From Paramagnetospirillum marisnigri (GTDB lineage Bacteria; Pseudomonadota; Alphaproteobacteria; Rhodospirillales; Magnetospirillaceae): a stretch of DNA of 64,000 nucleotides. The stretch is from positions 62,001 to 126,000 of the forward strand of contig NZ_LWQT01000010.1 of assembly GCF_001650715.1 (NCBI RefSeq). Direction: 5' to 3'. Numbering within the stretch: position 1 is the stretch's first letter; every line of letters starts with the position of its first letter. Position numbers and translations under genes: made by a program. Positions 15,632 to 26,100 of this stretch are shown piece by piece. Under the pieces are notes generated by a model, which searched no databases, had not been told where the DNA came from, and saw nothing but the letters and a program-made list of their open reading frames with translations.

Positions 15632-17404
15632 TCAGGACGCCTGGGCCATCATTGGCCCGATATCGCCAGGATCGGGCCGCCCCATGGGCAGAGTGAAGTG
15701 CAGCAGCATGCCGCCTGCCGCCAGCGCCTCCGTCCACATCCGTCCGCCGTGCAGATGGACGATCTTGCGGCATAGCGCCAGGCTGAGGGGGCGGCCGCCC
15801 GCGGTTGCAAAGTCACTGCCCGCCCCGAATAGGGCGAAGGTGGCGCCTTGATGGAGCAACGGCGATCCCTGGCTCAGCGGTAGGGTGAAATGCCACATAT
15901 CGCCCTCGGAGGCGACGTCCAGGTGAATGGTCTGTTCCTGGGATTCGGCCACACAAAGCAGATGGTGGCATAGGCTGGCCAACTGCTGGCGGTCGCCGGT
16001 CACCACCGGCAGGGTTGGAAGAGTGACGCTGTCGGCTGCCGCCTCGGACGGGCGCTGCAAGTTTTCCATCGCCTCGTGCATCAGGCTGGCCATGGGAACC
16101 CGGGTCGGTTCGAACCGGGTGTGCAACCCCAGAGCCAGATACCGCTGCAATGCCTCCAACTGCCGCTTCATGCGGAAGGTTCCCGAGCGGATGAAGGCCA
16201 CGTATTCCTGCATATCGGTATCGGCCCCGGCGGCTACCCTGCGGATCAGCAGCTGGGAATAGGACAGCACCGTCCGCAGCGGCTCCTGCAAGTGGTGGGC
16301 GGAGACCTCCGCCACCTGCCGCAATTCTTCGTTGGCCAATTCCAGGTCCGACGAATGACGGGCCAGCAAATGTTCCATGGCCTCGCGTTCCAGCAATTGG
16401 CGTCGCAGCAGCCAGGTGGCCCAGGCGGTGGCCAAGGCCAGCGGCAGGGCGATCATCAGCAATCGCAGCGCATCGGCCTGCCAAAGCGCGACCACATCGT
16501 CATGGGCGCTGGATACCGAAACCACGGCCGGAAAGCCTTCGATCAGACGATAGCTGGCCAGACGCAGCTTATTGTCGGTAGCCACCACTTGGGTATAGCT
16601 GCCCTTGGGGGCCTGGGGCAGATAGGTCTTGAACAATGGCCCATTGGCGAAGGATTTTTCCATCAGCGAGCTATCGAACGGTCCGCGCGCCAGCAGGCGG
16701 CCATCGGCGCGAAACAGACCGATGGCGCCGTTTGGGCGCGAGCGGACCGAGTCGAACAGGGCATTCATCTGTTCCAGCCGCACCATGGCCGCCACCACCG
16801 CCAGCAGTTTCCCCGCCGGGTCACGGTGGGCAATGCTGATGGGCAGGACCCAGGTGTTGCTGACCCGGCTGACGATGGCCTGACCGAGAAAGATGCCCGA
16901 GCCTGGAGTACGGTGGACGCTGACATAGTCGCGGTCGCCGACCGAGACAGTCGGGTCCGGGCGCTCTGGATAGCTGTGCAGGTAGCGGCCGTCCGGGGTC
17001 AGGACGCGCACCCCGGCCAGCATGGGAACCTCGCCGATCAGGCGGCCGAGGTCGGATGCGAAAATCGGATCGAATGCCGGGATGGCGCGGTCGCGGTGCA
17101 GGCGGTCGCTGATGGTGCTGAGCACCATCTTCGCCTGGTTCAGGGTGCCCCCCGCCTGAAGCACCAAAGTGTCGGCCAGCCGGTCATTTTCCAGCCGCTG
17201 GCGCTCCAGCAAGTGCTCCCGGCGGTCATGGGCGATGTAGGAAAATGTGGCCAGGATGAATGTGATCACCGCCACCCCGAACATCAGGATGCGGGTGCTG
17301 GCCCGGATAGTCTTGTTCTGGATATTGGTTAAGGCTGGCAATGCCGCTGACCGTCCCGTGCTGCTCGATCCACCACATGCTTTCGGCGCGACGACACTAG
17401 CCAA
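15632..17404 (-). CDS. CACHE-domain histidine kinase with degenerate ATPase domain
   Basis: A 590-residue membrane protein: helix at about 39-58, a periplasmic double-CACHE sensor (60-310) with RDYVSVHRTPGSGIFLGQAI, a second helix (about 320-340), then a dimerisation/phosphoacceptor region with EVSAHHLQEPLRTVLSYSQLL (His371). The C-terminal ATPase domain is abnormal. The N-box position reads LCHHLLCVAES instead of the NLIGNAIKY seen in the kinase at 19624, and the DNGIGI G1 box is absent. Only the GRPLSLALCRKIVHLHGG segment resembles the G2 region. It may therefore be a pseudokinase or depend on a partner. The start is uncertain: the frame begins with a TTG at 17404, and ATG 17284 would begin inside the first helix. 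It converges on pyc. Confidence 0.75.
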   Translation of the reverse strand: MASVVAPKACGGSSSTGRSAALPALTNIQNKTIRASTRILMFGVAVITFILATFSYIAHDRREHLLERQRLENDRLADTLVLQAGGTLNQAKMVLSTISDRLHRDRAIPAFDPIFASDLGRLIGEVPMLAGVRVLTPDGRYLHSYPERPDPTVSVGDRDYVSVHRTPGSGIFLGQAIVSRVSNTWVLPISIAHRDPAGKLLAVVAAMVRLEQMNALFDSVRSRPNGAIGLFRADGRLLARGPFDSSLMEKSFANGPLFKTYLPQAPKGSYTQVVATDNKLRLASYRLIEGFPAVVSVSSAHDDVVALWQADALRLLMIALPLALATAWATWLLRRQLLEREAMEHLLARHSSDLELANEELRQVAEVSAHHLQEPLRTVLSYSQLLIRRVAAGADTDMQEYVAFIRSGTFRMKRQLEALQRYLALGLHTRFEPTRVPMASLMHEAMENLQRPSEAAADSVTLPTLPVVTGDRQQLASLCHHLLCVAESQEQTIHLDVASEGDMWHFTLPLSQGSPLLHQGATFALFGAGSDFATAGGRPLSLALCRKIVHLHGGRMWTEALAAGGMLLHFTLPMGRPDPGDIGPMMAQAS

Positions 17405-17515
17405 TGGTAATCATCTTGGAAAGACAGGATACGGGGGCCGGGCATGGGGTGAAGCGCATGGCAATCATGCAACTTCGCCCCAGCCCAAGGCGATACGGGC
17501 GTCCCGTCGACGCCG

Positions 17516-19396
17516 TCAGTATTCCTTCTTGTTTTCCCACATGGATTCGGTGAAGCGCACCACCCGGTTGCGGCCGCTTTCCTTGGCCTGGTACAGCGCC
17601 ACATCGGCGAACTTCACCGCCTGCCAGAAGGTGTCGCTGTCGGTGGGGAAGTCGGCGAGGCCGATGGAGATGGTCTTGCGCAGAACCACCGATCCGGTCT
17701 GCACCGACAGGGCTTCCACCGCGGCGCGGATCTTCTCGGCGACCTGATCCGCGTCGGCCGAAGGGGTGTCCACCAGGACAATCAGGAACTCCTCGCCGCC
17801 GAAGCGGATGACCAGATCCGACGACCGCACCGACTGGCGCAGCACCTTGGCCAAGGCCTTCAGCACCGCGTCGCCCGCGTCGTGGCCGTAGGTGTCGTTG
17901 ACCATCTTGAAGTGGTCGAGGTCCAGCATCATGACGGTCAGGCCGCTCTTGCGCCGATGGACATTGGCCACCAGGGTGTCCACATACTCTTCGAGGAACC
18001 GCCGGTTGTTGAGGCCCGTCATGGGGTCGCTGAGGCTGGATTCCCGCAGGGTCTCCATCAGGCGCTTGGTTTCCAGCACCGGAGCCGCCTCACGCAGATA
18101 CACATTGACGAAGGGAATCTGGCTTTGCAGCCGGGCCTCGTTCTCGGGGCTGGCCACCAGTTGCAGCACATTGCCCACCGAGCCCGACTGGATGATGGGC
18201 AGACAGATATGCTTGTACCCTTCGACCTTTTCCTCGGGCTGGAAGGCGTAGCAGATGGCGGGGCTGGTGATGCCGTCCACCACGTGGCCGGTGCGCCGCG
18301 CCCGGCAGCCCTCGCTGCGCACCAGGATCTGCGGGTCGCACCAGCGGCAGGAGGTGTCGGGCACCCCGTCCACGAACAGCGGCGTCATCTGGTTCTTGTT
18401 GGGCACGATCTCGTAGAGCGAGAAGGTCTTGATGTCGAATTCATTCTCGAGCATGCGGGCCAGGCGCTGGTGGATTTCCGCCTTGGTCTCGTCCTCCTCG
18501 ATGGCCTGCTTGAACCGGGCCGCCCGGGACAGACCGTCCACCATGTCGATGGTGGCGTTCAACAGATTCTCGTCGGGGCTGGGGGTGCGGTTGGTCAACC
18601 GCGCCACGCTTTCGCCGATGCGGTTGAGGCCGCTGTCCAGGAAGGTCAGCAACCGGTTCATGTCGGTGGCGATCTGGCCGACCTCGTCCTCGGTGCGCTG
18701 TTCCACCTGGCCCTTGAAGTCGCCGCGAAGGGCACGCTGGACCGCCAGTTCCACGTTGAAGGCGGTCAGGGACACCGGCTGGATCACCCGGCGGATCAGA
18801 TAGAAGGTGACGGCGCTGAACAGGGCGACGATGCCGACGATGCCGGCCACGGTCAGCAGGGCCTTGGTCTTCAGGTCCTCGATGGACATGGACAGGGTCA
18901 CGGCGCCCAGCACCGAGCCTTCCGGCACCTGATGGCATTGCAGGCAGTTGGGAGAGCCCCGGGTGGACGCGACAAAGGGAATGGTGCCGCGGAACAAGGT
19001 GCCGTCGGGGCCTTCCTCGACGCGATAATGCGGCTTGCCGTCGCGCAGGACCTGCTGCTCGACGTCATCATTGGGAGCCTCGCGGCCCAAGCCCTTGCCG
19101 AACTGCTGTTCCACCAGTGGCGAGCGCACGACCTGGGCCGATGCCAGGCCCTGAACCTCCATCAGGCGCTGCAGAAAGCTCTCCCGCTTGTCGATGACGC
19201 CGTTGATCATGGATTCGGTCAAATGGACCCGGACGATTTCGGCGGCCGTGCGAATATGGTCCGTCGCCGAAGCGATGGAGAATGAACGGAAGGCATACAG
19301 ATTGATGGCCACCAACATGATGACCAAGCTGACGGCCATGGCGACGAAGAACATCGTCACCTTAGAGTTCAGGCTCATAATCGTCTTCTTCCCCAC
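17516..19396 (-). CDS. Diguanylate cyclase with periplasmic c-type haem site
   Basis: A 626-residue membrane-bound sensor. Helix 1 (13-35) and helix 2 (182-202) flank a periplasmic domain that contains CLQCH (Cys151, Cys154, His155), a c-type haem attachment motif, as in Tll0287-like/DUF3365 sensors. A HAMP region follows (203-255), then a GAF-like domain with a cysteine cluster (SCRWCDPQ, EGCRARRTGH, AICYAF), then a GGDEF domain. GGEEF is at 533-537 and an intact RSSD inhibitory site at 524-527, so c-di-GMP synthesis with product inhibition is expected. Haem redox state or a bound gas may control output. The gene is divergent from the kinase at 19624, with a 227-bp shared promoter region. 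Confidence 0.88.
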   Translation of the reverse strand: MGKKTIMSLNSKVTMFFVAMAVSLVIMLVAINLYAFRSFSIASATDHIRTAAEIVRVHLTESMINGVIDKRESFLQRLMEVQGLASAQVVRSPLVEQQFGKGLGREAPNDDVEQQVLRDGKPHYRVEEGPDGTLFRGTIPFVASTRGSPNCLQCHQVPEGSVLGAVTLSMSIEDLKTKALLTVAGIVGIVALFSAVTFYLIRRVIQPVSLTAFNVELAVQRALRGDFKGQVEQRTEDEVGQIATDMNRLLTFLDSGLNRIGESVARLTNRTPSPDENLLNATIDMVDGLSRAARFKQAIEEDETKAEIHQRLARMLENEFDIKTFSLYEIVPNKNQMTPLFVDGVPDTSCRWCDPQILVRSEGCRARRTGHVVDGITSPAICYAFQPEEKVEGYKHICLPIIQSGSVGNVLQLVASPENEARLQSQIPFVNVYLREAAPVLETKRLMETLRESSLSDPMTGLNNRRFLEEYVDTLVANVHRRKSGLTVMMLDLDHFKMVNDTYGHDAGDAVLKALAKVLRQSVRSSDLVIRFGGEEFLIVLVDTPSADADQVAEKIRAAVEALSVQTGSVVLRKTISIGLADFPTDSDTFWQAVKFADVALYQAKESGRNRVVRFTESMWENKKEY

Positions 19397-19623
19397 TCGG
19401 TGGCGCGCCCTGTTCCATTCCCATTTCGGGTGGATACCCCGTTCAATCCATCACCCGATATTCTGCATTGGAAATGTATCTTTGGACGCCAATTGTCATA
19501 TCTTAGTCATTGGTTGAAGTCGGTGCAATCGGATGAAGCAAAGGCCTATGCAAACGGATAGGGCATCACTTACGGACACTCACCTCATAGGCCCTTCTGA
19601 AAATCCCGTGAATAGGGTAGTCT

Positions 19624-22233
19624 ATGTCAAAGGTCTTAGGGGCTGTGCCGGAAGCAGGCGCAGGCCCCTCCTGGGACCCATCAGCCAGAAAGATGCTGAA
19701 CATGTCATCGTCGGCACCGGAATCCGTGCCAGCCACTTCACCGGAACGTACGGCGCGGGGTGCCGTCACCGCGGCGACCATAGGCGCCCTGGCGGTGTTG
19801 TGGGCCATGTTCGGGCTGTGGATTTTCACCTTTCATGCCGAACATCGCCGGGGGGTGGAGCAAGGGCTGAACCGTCAGCGCGAGGTGGTGGAAGAACAGG
19901 TCAATGGCGTCTTCAAGATCACCGAGACCTTTCTGGTGGCTGCGGATCGCTGGGTCGCCGACCATCCGGGGCGCGATCCGCGCAATGACCCCTCCTTCGC
20001 CGATCTTGTCCGCGAATTCCAGCGGGTGACCGACCAGGCCATGCTGGTGCGGCTGGTGGCCGAGGATGGCAGCCTGTATCTGGTTCCGGATACCCCTGGG
20101 GCAAAGGCGGCGAATGTGGTCGACCGCGACTATTTCCGCGAGACCATGAAGGAGCCGCCGGGGCGGATCTATATCAGCGCGCCGTTCCAGGGCCGCTCCA
20201 CCGGCCGCTGGGCCATCGCCGTCGCCAAGCGTTTGTCGGTGCCGCATCACGGTGCGGTCATCGTCTTCGTCGCCATCGAGCAAGGCTTGCTGGACTCGGC
20301 CTTCGCCAAGGCCCAGGTCGGTCCCGAAGGGGCCATCTCACTGTTGCGCGCCGATGGCATCTTGCTGTCGCGCTCCGCGACCCGGCCGTCCGACTTGGGC
20401 AAGGACCTGTCGGGATCGGTGATCTTCACCGAGGGGCTGCCCAAGGCCAGGGAAGGGGTGCTGATCACCACGGGGACATTGACCGATGGCATTCCCAAGC
20501 TGCTGTCCTATGGGAGTCTGCCTACCTATCCGCTGGTGATCGCGGTGGGGACATCGCTGAGTTCGGTCAGTGCCATCGCCTGGGAAGCCGGTTGGCGGGG
20601 TGTCCTGGCCCTGTCGGTCATCAGCGCCCTGGCCCTGCTGTCGCGGCGCCAGATCATGCGCCTGATCGACGATCTGGCTTCCAGCCGCCAGGATCTCATG
20701 GTTTCGCACGATCGTCTGAGCCAGGAAGTGGATGAGCGCCGGCAGGTGGAGGTCGCCCTCAATCGGACCGAGGCCGATCTGCGGGCCATTCTCGATAACA
20801 TGCTGGATGTGTTTTACCGAACCGGCCCGGACGGGCGGGTCACCATCATTTCCCGTTCAGTCCAGGACGTCCTTGGCTTCTCGCAAGCCGATGTGCTGGG
20901 GCAGTTCGCCAATGACTTCCATTTCGACGCCGATGGACGCGAGCGGCTGCAGGCGGCCTTGGCCGCCAATGGTGGCAGCGTGGTGGATTTCGATCTGCGC
21001 ATGCGCCACAAGCAGGGGCATCCGGTCTGGGTCGCCACCAGTTCGCATCTGGTGATGGATCACGAGGGCCACTTTGCCGGTATTGAAGGGGTCTTCCGCA
21101 GTATCGAGGAACGCAAGGCGGTGGAAAAGGCGCTGCGCAATCACGCCAGCCAGATTGAATCGCTGATCAATGCCTCGTCGGATGCCACCATGCTGTTCGA
21201 GCTGGACGGAACCATCCTGGCGGTCAATACCGTCCTGGCCGCCCGCTTCGGCAAGACGCCCCAGGAATTGCGGGGAACCAATCTTTGGGCCTTGTTCCCG
21301 CCAGAGGTCGCCGAGGCCCGCAAGGTCGCAACGGCACGGGTGGTGGAAACCGGTCATGCCGTTCATTTCCTCGACCGGCGCGGCGAGCTGCATTTCGACA
21401 ATTCCATCTATCCGGTGGCGGGGGCCGATGGGGTGATCGACAAGGTGGCGGTCTATTCCCGCGACATCACCGAGCAGACCCTGATCGAGGAGCGCATCGG
21501 CCGCTATATCGCGGAGATCGAGCGATCCAACGCCGAACTGGAACAGTTCGCCTATGTGGCCAGCCACGACCTGCGCGAGCCGTTGCGCATGATCACCAGT
21601 TATCTCACCCTGATCGAGCGTCGCTACGGCACCCATCTGGAAGGGGACGGGCTGGAGTTCCTGGCTTTTGCCCGCGACGGCGCCACGCGCATGGACAGGC
21701 TGGTGCTTGATCTGCTGGAATATTCCCGCATCGACCGACGTGGCGATCCCATCGTGTCCATGCCGGTCGTCCCGGCCATTCGACAGGCCATGCAGCATCT
21801 GGCGGTGGCGATCGAGGAAAGCGGAGCCACGGTCACGCTGGACGAAAGCTGTGGCGACGCCATGGTGATGGGCGATCAGAACCAGATCATCCGCCTGTTC
21901 CAGAACCTGATCGGCAATGCCATCAAGTACCAGCATGGCGAACGTCCCCCCCGGATCGACCTGAAATGGCGGCTGGTGGACGGCGTCTGGGAATTCAGCA
22001 TCGCCGACAACGGCATCGGCATCGAGCCCCAGTATTTCGAGCGGATCTTCGGCATTTTCCAGCGCCTGCATACCCGCGACCGTTATGAAGGCACCGGAAT
22101 CGGCCTTGCCGTCTGCCGCAAGATCGTCGAGCGCCATGGCGGCCGCATCTGGCTGGCGTCGGAGTCTGGCGTTGGAACCACCTTCTTCCTGACCCTGCGT
22201 GATGCGGCGGGAGTGCCCCCAGGAGGCGAATAA
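19624..22233 (+). CDS. CACHE/PAS sensor histidine kinase
   Basis: An 869-residue membrane kinase: a helix at about 45-65, a periplasmic CACHE sensor (70-310) containing RDYFRETMKEPPGRIYISAPFQGRSTGRWAIAVAKRL, a second helix near 320, two PAS domains (about 375-490 and 505-615), then the transmitter. The phosphoacceptor is His648 in FAYVASHDLREPLRM. The ATPase boxes are intact: QNLIGNAIKY, IADNGIGIEPQYFERIF and GTGIGLAVCRKIVERHGG. The transmitter closely resembles that of the phytochrome kinase at 27020. There is no receiver domain and no response regulator nearby, so its partner is unknown. Start ATG 19624 has AGGG 7 nt upstream; ATG 19693 or 19702 are alternatives. Confidence 0.88.
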   Translation: MSKVLGAVPEAGAGPSWDPSARKMLNMSSSAPESVPATSPERTARGAVTAATIGALAVLWAMFGLWIFTFHAEHRRGVEQGLNRQREVVEEQVNGVFKITETFLVAADRWVADHPGRDPRNDPSFADLVREFQRVTDQAMLVRLVAEDGSLYLVPDTPGAKAANVVDRDYFRETMKEPPGRIYISAPFQGRSTGRWAIAVAKRLSVPHHGAVIVFVAIEQGLLDSAFAKAQVGPEGAISLLRADGILLSRSATRPSDLGKDLSGSVIFTEGLPKAREGVLITTGTLTDGIPKLLSYGSLPTYPLVIAVGTSLSSVSAIAWEAGWRGVLALSVISALALLSRRQIMRLIDDLASSRQDLMVSHDRLSQEVDERRQVEVALNRTEADLRAILDNMLDVFYRTGPDGRVTIISRSVQDVLGFSQADVLGQFANDFHFDADGRERLQAALAANGGSVVDFDLRMRHKQGHPVWVATSSHLVMDHEGHFAGIEGVFRSIEERKAVEKALRNHASQIESLINASSDATMLFELDGTILAVNTVLAARFGKTPQELRGTNLWALFPPEVAEARKVATARVVETGHAVHFLDRRGELHFDNSIYPVAGADGVIDKVAVYSRDITEQTLIEERIGRYIAEIERSNAELEQFAYVASHDLREPLRMITSYLTLIERRYGTHLEGDGLEFLAFARDGATRMDRLVLDLLEYSRIDRRGDPIVSMPVVPAIRQAMQHLAVAIEESGATVTLDESCGDAMVMGDQNQIIRLFQNLIGNAIKYQHGERPPRIDLKWRLVDGVWEFSIADNGIGIEPQYFERIFGIFQRLHTRDRYEGTGIGLAVCRKIVERHGGRIWLASESGVGTTFFLTLRDAAGVPPGGE

Positions 22234-22329
22234 TCCTGGGACGGGCGACTATTTACCGCTGGTTCATGCTCGACCATAACCATGTTCACCGGATTGGTTT
22301 ACACGACCTGTGCCGCCAAGGGGGATGTC

Positions 22330-23166
22330 ATGATCTGTCGTAACATTGTTGTCGCCGTGCTGATTGGACTGGTGTGGTCCATGTCGGCCAGGGCCGAGAC
22401 CTTGACCTTCGCCCCCTTGCCCATGGAGACGCCCGAGACGGTGCTGAAGCAGTTCAAGCCCATGCTCGGTCATCTGGAAAAGACCCTCGACGTCAGCTTC
22501 AAGGTGGAGTTTTCCAGCGATTACGCCGAAATCCTCGCCAAGTTCGAGGCGGGCAAGATCGACGTCGCCTATCTGGGGCCGCTGCCCTATCTCACCCTGC
22601 GCGACCGTATCGCCGCCGCCACGCCCCTGGTGCAATTCAAGGAAGCGTCCGGTTCCGCCACCTATACCTGCGCCATCATAGCTCCCGCCGATGCCAAGCC
22701 CGATTTGCGCAACCTCAAGGGGCGCAAGGTGGCGCTGACCCAGCCGTTATCCACTTGCGGCTATCTGTCCACCGATGGCCTGCTGCGTCAGGCGGGATCG
22801 GATCTGGCCCGCAACCGCTATCGCTATGTGGATAAGCATGATGAGGTTGCGCTGGCGGTGGCGCGTGGCGAATTCGACCTGGGCGGCCTCAAGACCGCCA
22901 TCGGACGCAAATACGCCCATATGGGACTGGTGGTTGTGGCGGAATCGGCGCCGTTGCCCGGCTTCGCCCTGGTGGTCAATGCCCGCACGGTATCCAAGGA
23001 GCGTCTGGCCCAATTGCGTGATGCCGTGATCGCCGCCGACCCCGACAAGGCCAAGACCTGGGGCGACAATATCCGCCATGGAGCGGTTCCCGCCTTTGAT
23101 GGCGACTACGATGCCCTGCGCCGCTTGCGTCGCGGCACCGCCATTCCGCAGACCGGAAACTTCTGA
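22330..23166 (+). CDS. PhnD-like periplasmic substrate-binding protein
   Basis: A 278-residue exported protein. The signal peptide MICRNIVVAVLIGLVWSMSARA is followed by LTFAPLPMETPETVLKQFKPMLGHLEKTLDVSFKVEFSSDYAEILAKFEAGKIDVAYLGPLPYL, the hallmark of phosphate/phosphite/phosphonate ABC-type binding proteins (PhnD/PtxB family). ATG 22330 has a GGGG-rich ribosome site and gives a proper signal peptide; the frame is open to 22282. No ABC permease or ATPase gene is nearby. Instead a hybrid histidine kinase starts 21 bp downstream, so this protein probably serves as the ligand-recognition partner of that kinase rather than in transport. The ligand need not be a phosphorus compound. Confidence 0.85.
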   Translation: MICRNIVVAVLIGLVWSMSARAETLTFAPLPMETPETVLKQFKPMLGHLEKTLDVSFKVEFSSDYAEILAKFEAGKIDVAYLGPLPYLTLRDRIAAATPLVQFKEASGSATYTCAIIAPADAKPDLRNLKGRKVALTQPLSTCGYLSTDGLLRQAGSDLARNRYRYVDKHDEVALAVARGEFDLGGLKTAIGRKYAHMGLVVVAESAPLPGFALVVNARTVSKERLAQLRDAVIAADPDKAKTWGDNIRHGAVPAFDGDYDALRRLRRGTAIPQTGNF

Positions 23167-23187
23167 TCCGGAGCCGGGAGCCATCCT

Positions 23188-26100
23188 ATGGGCCGCATCA
23201 TCGTCGTCTTCGTGCTTCTTGAGCTGCTGGCCCTCTCGTTCCTGAACATGGTGCGGCTTGACCGGGAACGCCAGCACCTGGATCAGTACACGGCGGTGTT
23301 GGAAACCGCCTATGGTTCCAGTCTCCAGATGTACCGCCTGGCCATGGAACTGACCTATTTCGATCTGGTCGGGCGGCCCGAGGTGGTGGACATCGTCGCC
23401 CGCGCTGCCGTGGCGGGGGATGAGGAAAAGTCCCTGCTGCGGGGCAGGCTCTATCGCCGCCTGTATCCGCTGTATCAGGAACTGCAGCGGCGCAATCTTC
23501 GCCAGTTGCATTTCCATTTGTCCGACGGCACCAGCTTCCTTCGCTTTCACCAGCCCGACCGCTTCGGCGATCTCCTGTCCGATGTGCGTCCCTCCATCCG
23601 CATCGCCAATACCGAGCATCGCCCGGTCCAGGGCTTCGAGGCCGGACGGATAGCCTCGGGCTTTCGCTTCGTCCATCCCATCAGTTCCGATGGCCGTCAT
23701 GTGGGCAGTGTCGAGACCAGCCTGACCTTCAAGGCGATCCGCGACGCCATGGCCGAGTTGGACGGATCGAGGGAATACGCCTTCGTCATTCGCCGTGACG
23801 TGGTCGAGACCGTGCTGTTCGCCAGTCAATCCAGCCTTTATGCCCCCTCGGCTCTCAGCCCCGACTTCCTGGTGGAGGATGTGGGCGTCAGGTTGGTCGA
23901 TAGCGCGCCGCCGCTGTCGGAGATGGCCCAGATCCTGAACCGCGAACTGGCCACCCGTCCCGATGTGACGCGGCGCATGCTGGCGGGCGAAACCTTCACG
24001 ATCAGGGCGGACCAGGGCGGCAACCCCCATGCGGTATCCCTTGTGGCGGTCCGCGACGTGGGGGGCAAAGCCGCCGGCTATGTCATTTCCTATGTGCCGG
24101 CGCCGGTGCTCCATGCCATCACCAACGACTTCCTGGTCTCGCTGGTGGTTGTGACCCTGATGCTGCTGGCGGGCTGCGTCCTGTTCGTGCGGCTGCAGCG
24201 GGGAGCCAAGGCACTGGAGCACGAGCGGACCAGCCTCAAGGCCATCACCGACACCATGGCCGATGGCCTGTTCGTCATGGACAATCACGGCTTGATCGTC
24301 CTGGCCAATCCGGCGGCCTGCGGCCTGCTTGGATACAGTGAAGCGGAGATGGTGGGGCGACAGGCCCATGCGCTGTTTCACTCCCATGCGGTCAATGATC
24401 ACCTTCCCATTTCCGAGTGTCCGGTGTTCAAGGCGGTCAGCCGTGGCCGGCCGTATTCCGGCGAGGAATCCTTCTGCCATCGCGATGGCCGCATCATTCC
24501 CATGGAAGTGGCCTCGACGCCGCTGGTGCGCCAAGGCGAGTTGCGGGGGTCGGTCAACGCCTTCCGCGACATTACCCTGCGCAAGGAAACCGAGCAGGCC
24601 CTGATCCGGGCCAAGCAGGGGGCCGAGCGGGCCAGTCAGGCCAAGTCCGAGTTCCTGGCCACCATGAGCCATGAAATCCGCACCCCCATGAACGGGGTGA
24701 TCGGTATGACCGGCCTGTTGCTGGATACCCCGCTTACGGGCGACCAGCGCTATTTCGCGGAAACCATCCGTGATTCGGCCGAATCGCTGCTGACCGTCAT
24801 CAACGATATCCTGGATTTTTCCAAGATGGAGGCGGGCAAGCTCGATCTCGACTACACCGATTTCCAGATCCTGCCGCTGGTGGAAAGTATCGTCGACATC
24901 CTGGCGCCCCGCGCCCATGCCAAGGGCATCGAGATGGCCAGTCTGACCGAGCCGGGACTGCCCATGCTGGTCCGCGGCGATCCGGGACGACTGCGCCAGA
25001 TCCTGATGAATCTGGCGGGTAACGCCGTCAAGTTCACCGCCAGCGGTGGCGTCTCCCTGGAAGTCACCCAGATTGGCGCCGAAAGCGGTCGGGTTTCCAT
25101 CCGCTTCGAGGTCCGCGACAGCGGCATCGGCATCCCGGAAGAAGCGCGCGATCGCCTGTTCTCCATGTTCACCCAGGTGGATGCATCCACGGCACGGCGC
25201 TATGGCGGCACCGGGCTGGGCTTGGCCATCTCCCGCCGGTTGGCGGAATTGATGGGGGGAGATATCGGCTTCGACAGCCGCGAGGGGATCGGCAGCCGTT
25301 TCTGGATCACCATTCCTCTGGAGGTTGTCGCGGTGGCGCTGCCACCCCAGGTCAGCCTGGCTGGGCGGCGATTGCTGCTGGTGGACGACAATCCCATCAA
25401 CCGGGATGTGCTGGAACGCCAGCTCAAGGGCTTCGGCATCGTCACCGCAGCCTGCGAGGACGCCCAGTCGGCCATGTCCGAATTGACCCGCGCCATGGGC
25501 GCCGAGGGCTGGGAGGCGGTGATGATCGATGCCCAGATGCCGGGGGTCAACGGCTTGGATCTGGTGCGGATGATCCGGGCGGTACCGGCGCTGGCGGGGC
25601 TCAAACTGATCATTACCTCGTCCCAGGGGGCGGTGGTTTCCGCCGAGGAGGGCGGCTACGACGCATTCCTGCACAAGCCGCTGCGCCAGCAGGCCATCCT
25701 GGATGCCCTGGCCCGGGTCCTGGGGCTGGTCGATGCCGAGGCCCCCGCCCGGTTGGAGGATGTCGGCAACGGCGACGAAGGCGCTCCCGCCGGGAGAAGG
25801 CTGCGGATTCTGGTGGCCGAGGACAATCCGGTGAACCAGCAGGTGGCCATCGGCCTACTGCGCAAGCTCGGCCATTCGGTCGATGTGGCCGGAGACGGCG
25901 TGGAAGCCGTGGAATCGGTGCGGAGCCGTCCCTATGATCTGGTGCTGATGGACGTCCAGATGCCGGAAATGGACGGCTTGGAAGCCACCAGGGCCATACG
26001 GGGTTTGGGCGGGCGGGCGGCGGGCATTCCCATTGTCGCCATGACCGCCAATGCCATGCGCGGCGACGAAACCATGTGTCTGGAGGCCGGCATGGATGGC

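Noticed and set aside
22747..25674. 975-codon minus-strand ORF opposite the PhnD-like and hybrid kinase genes
   Set aside because: Antisense shadow of two confidently identified genes; translation is compositionally odd and has no recognisable motif.
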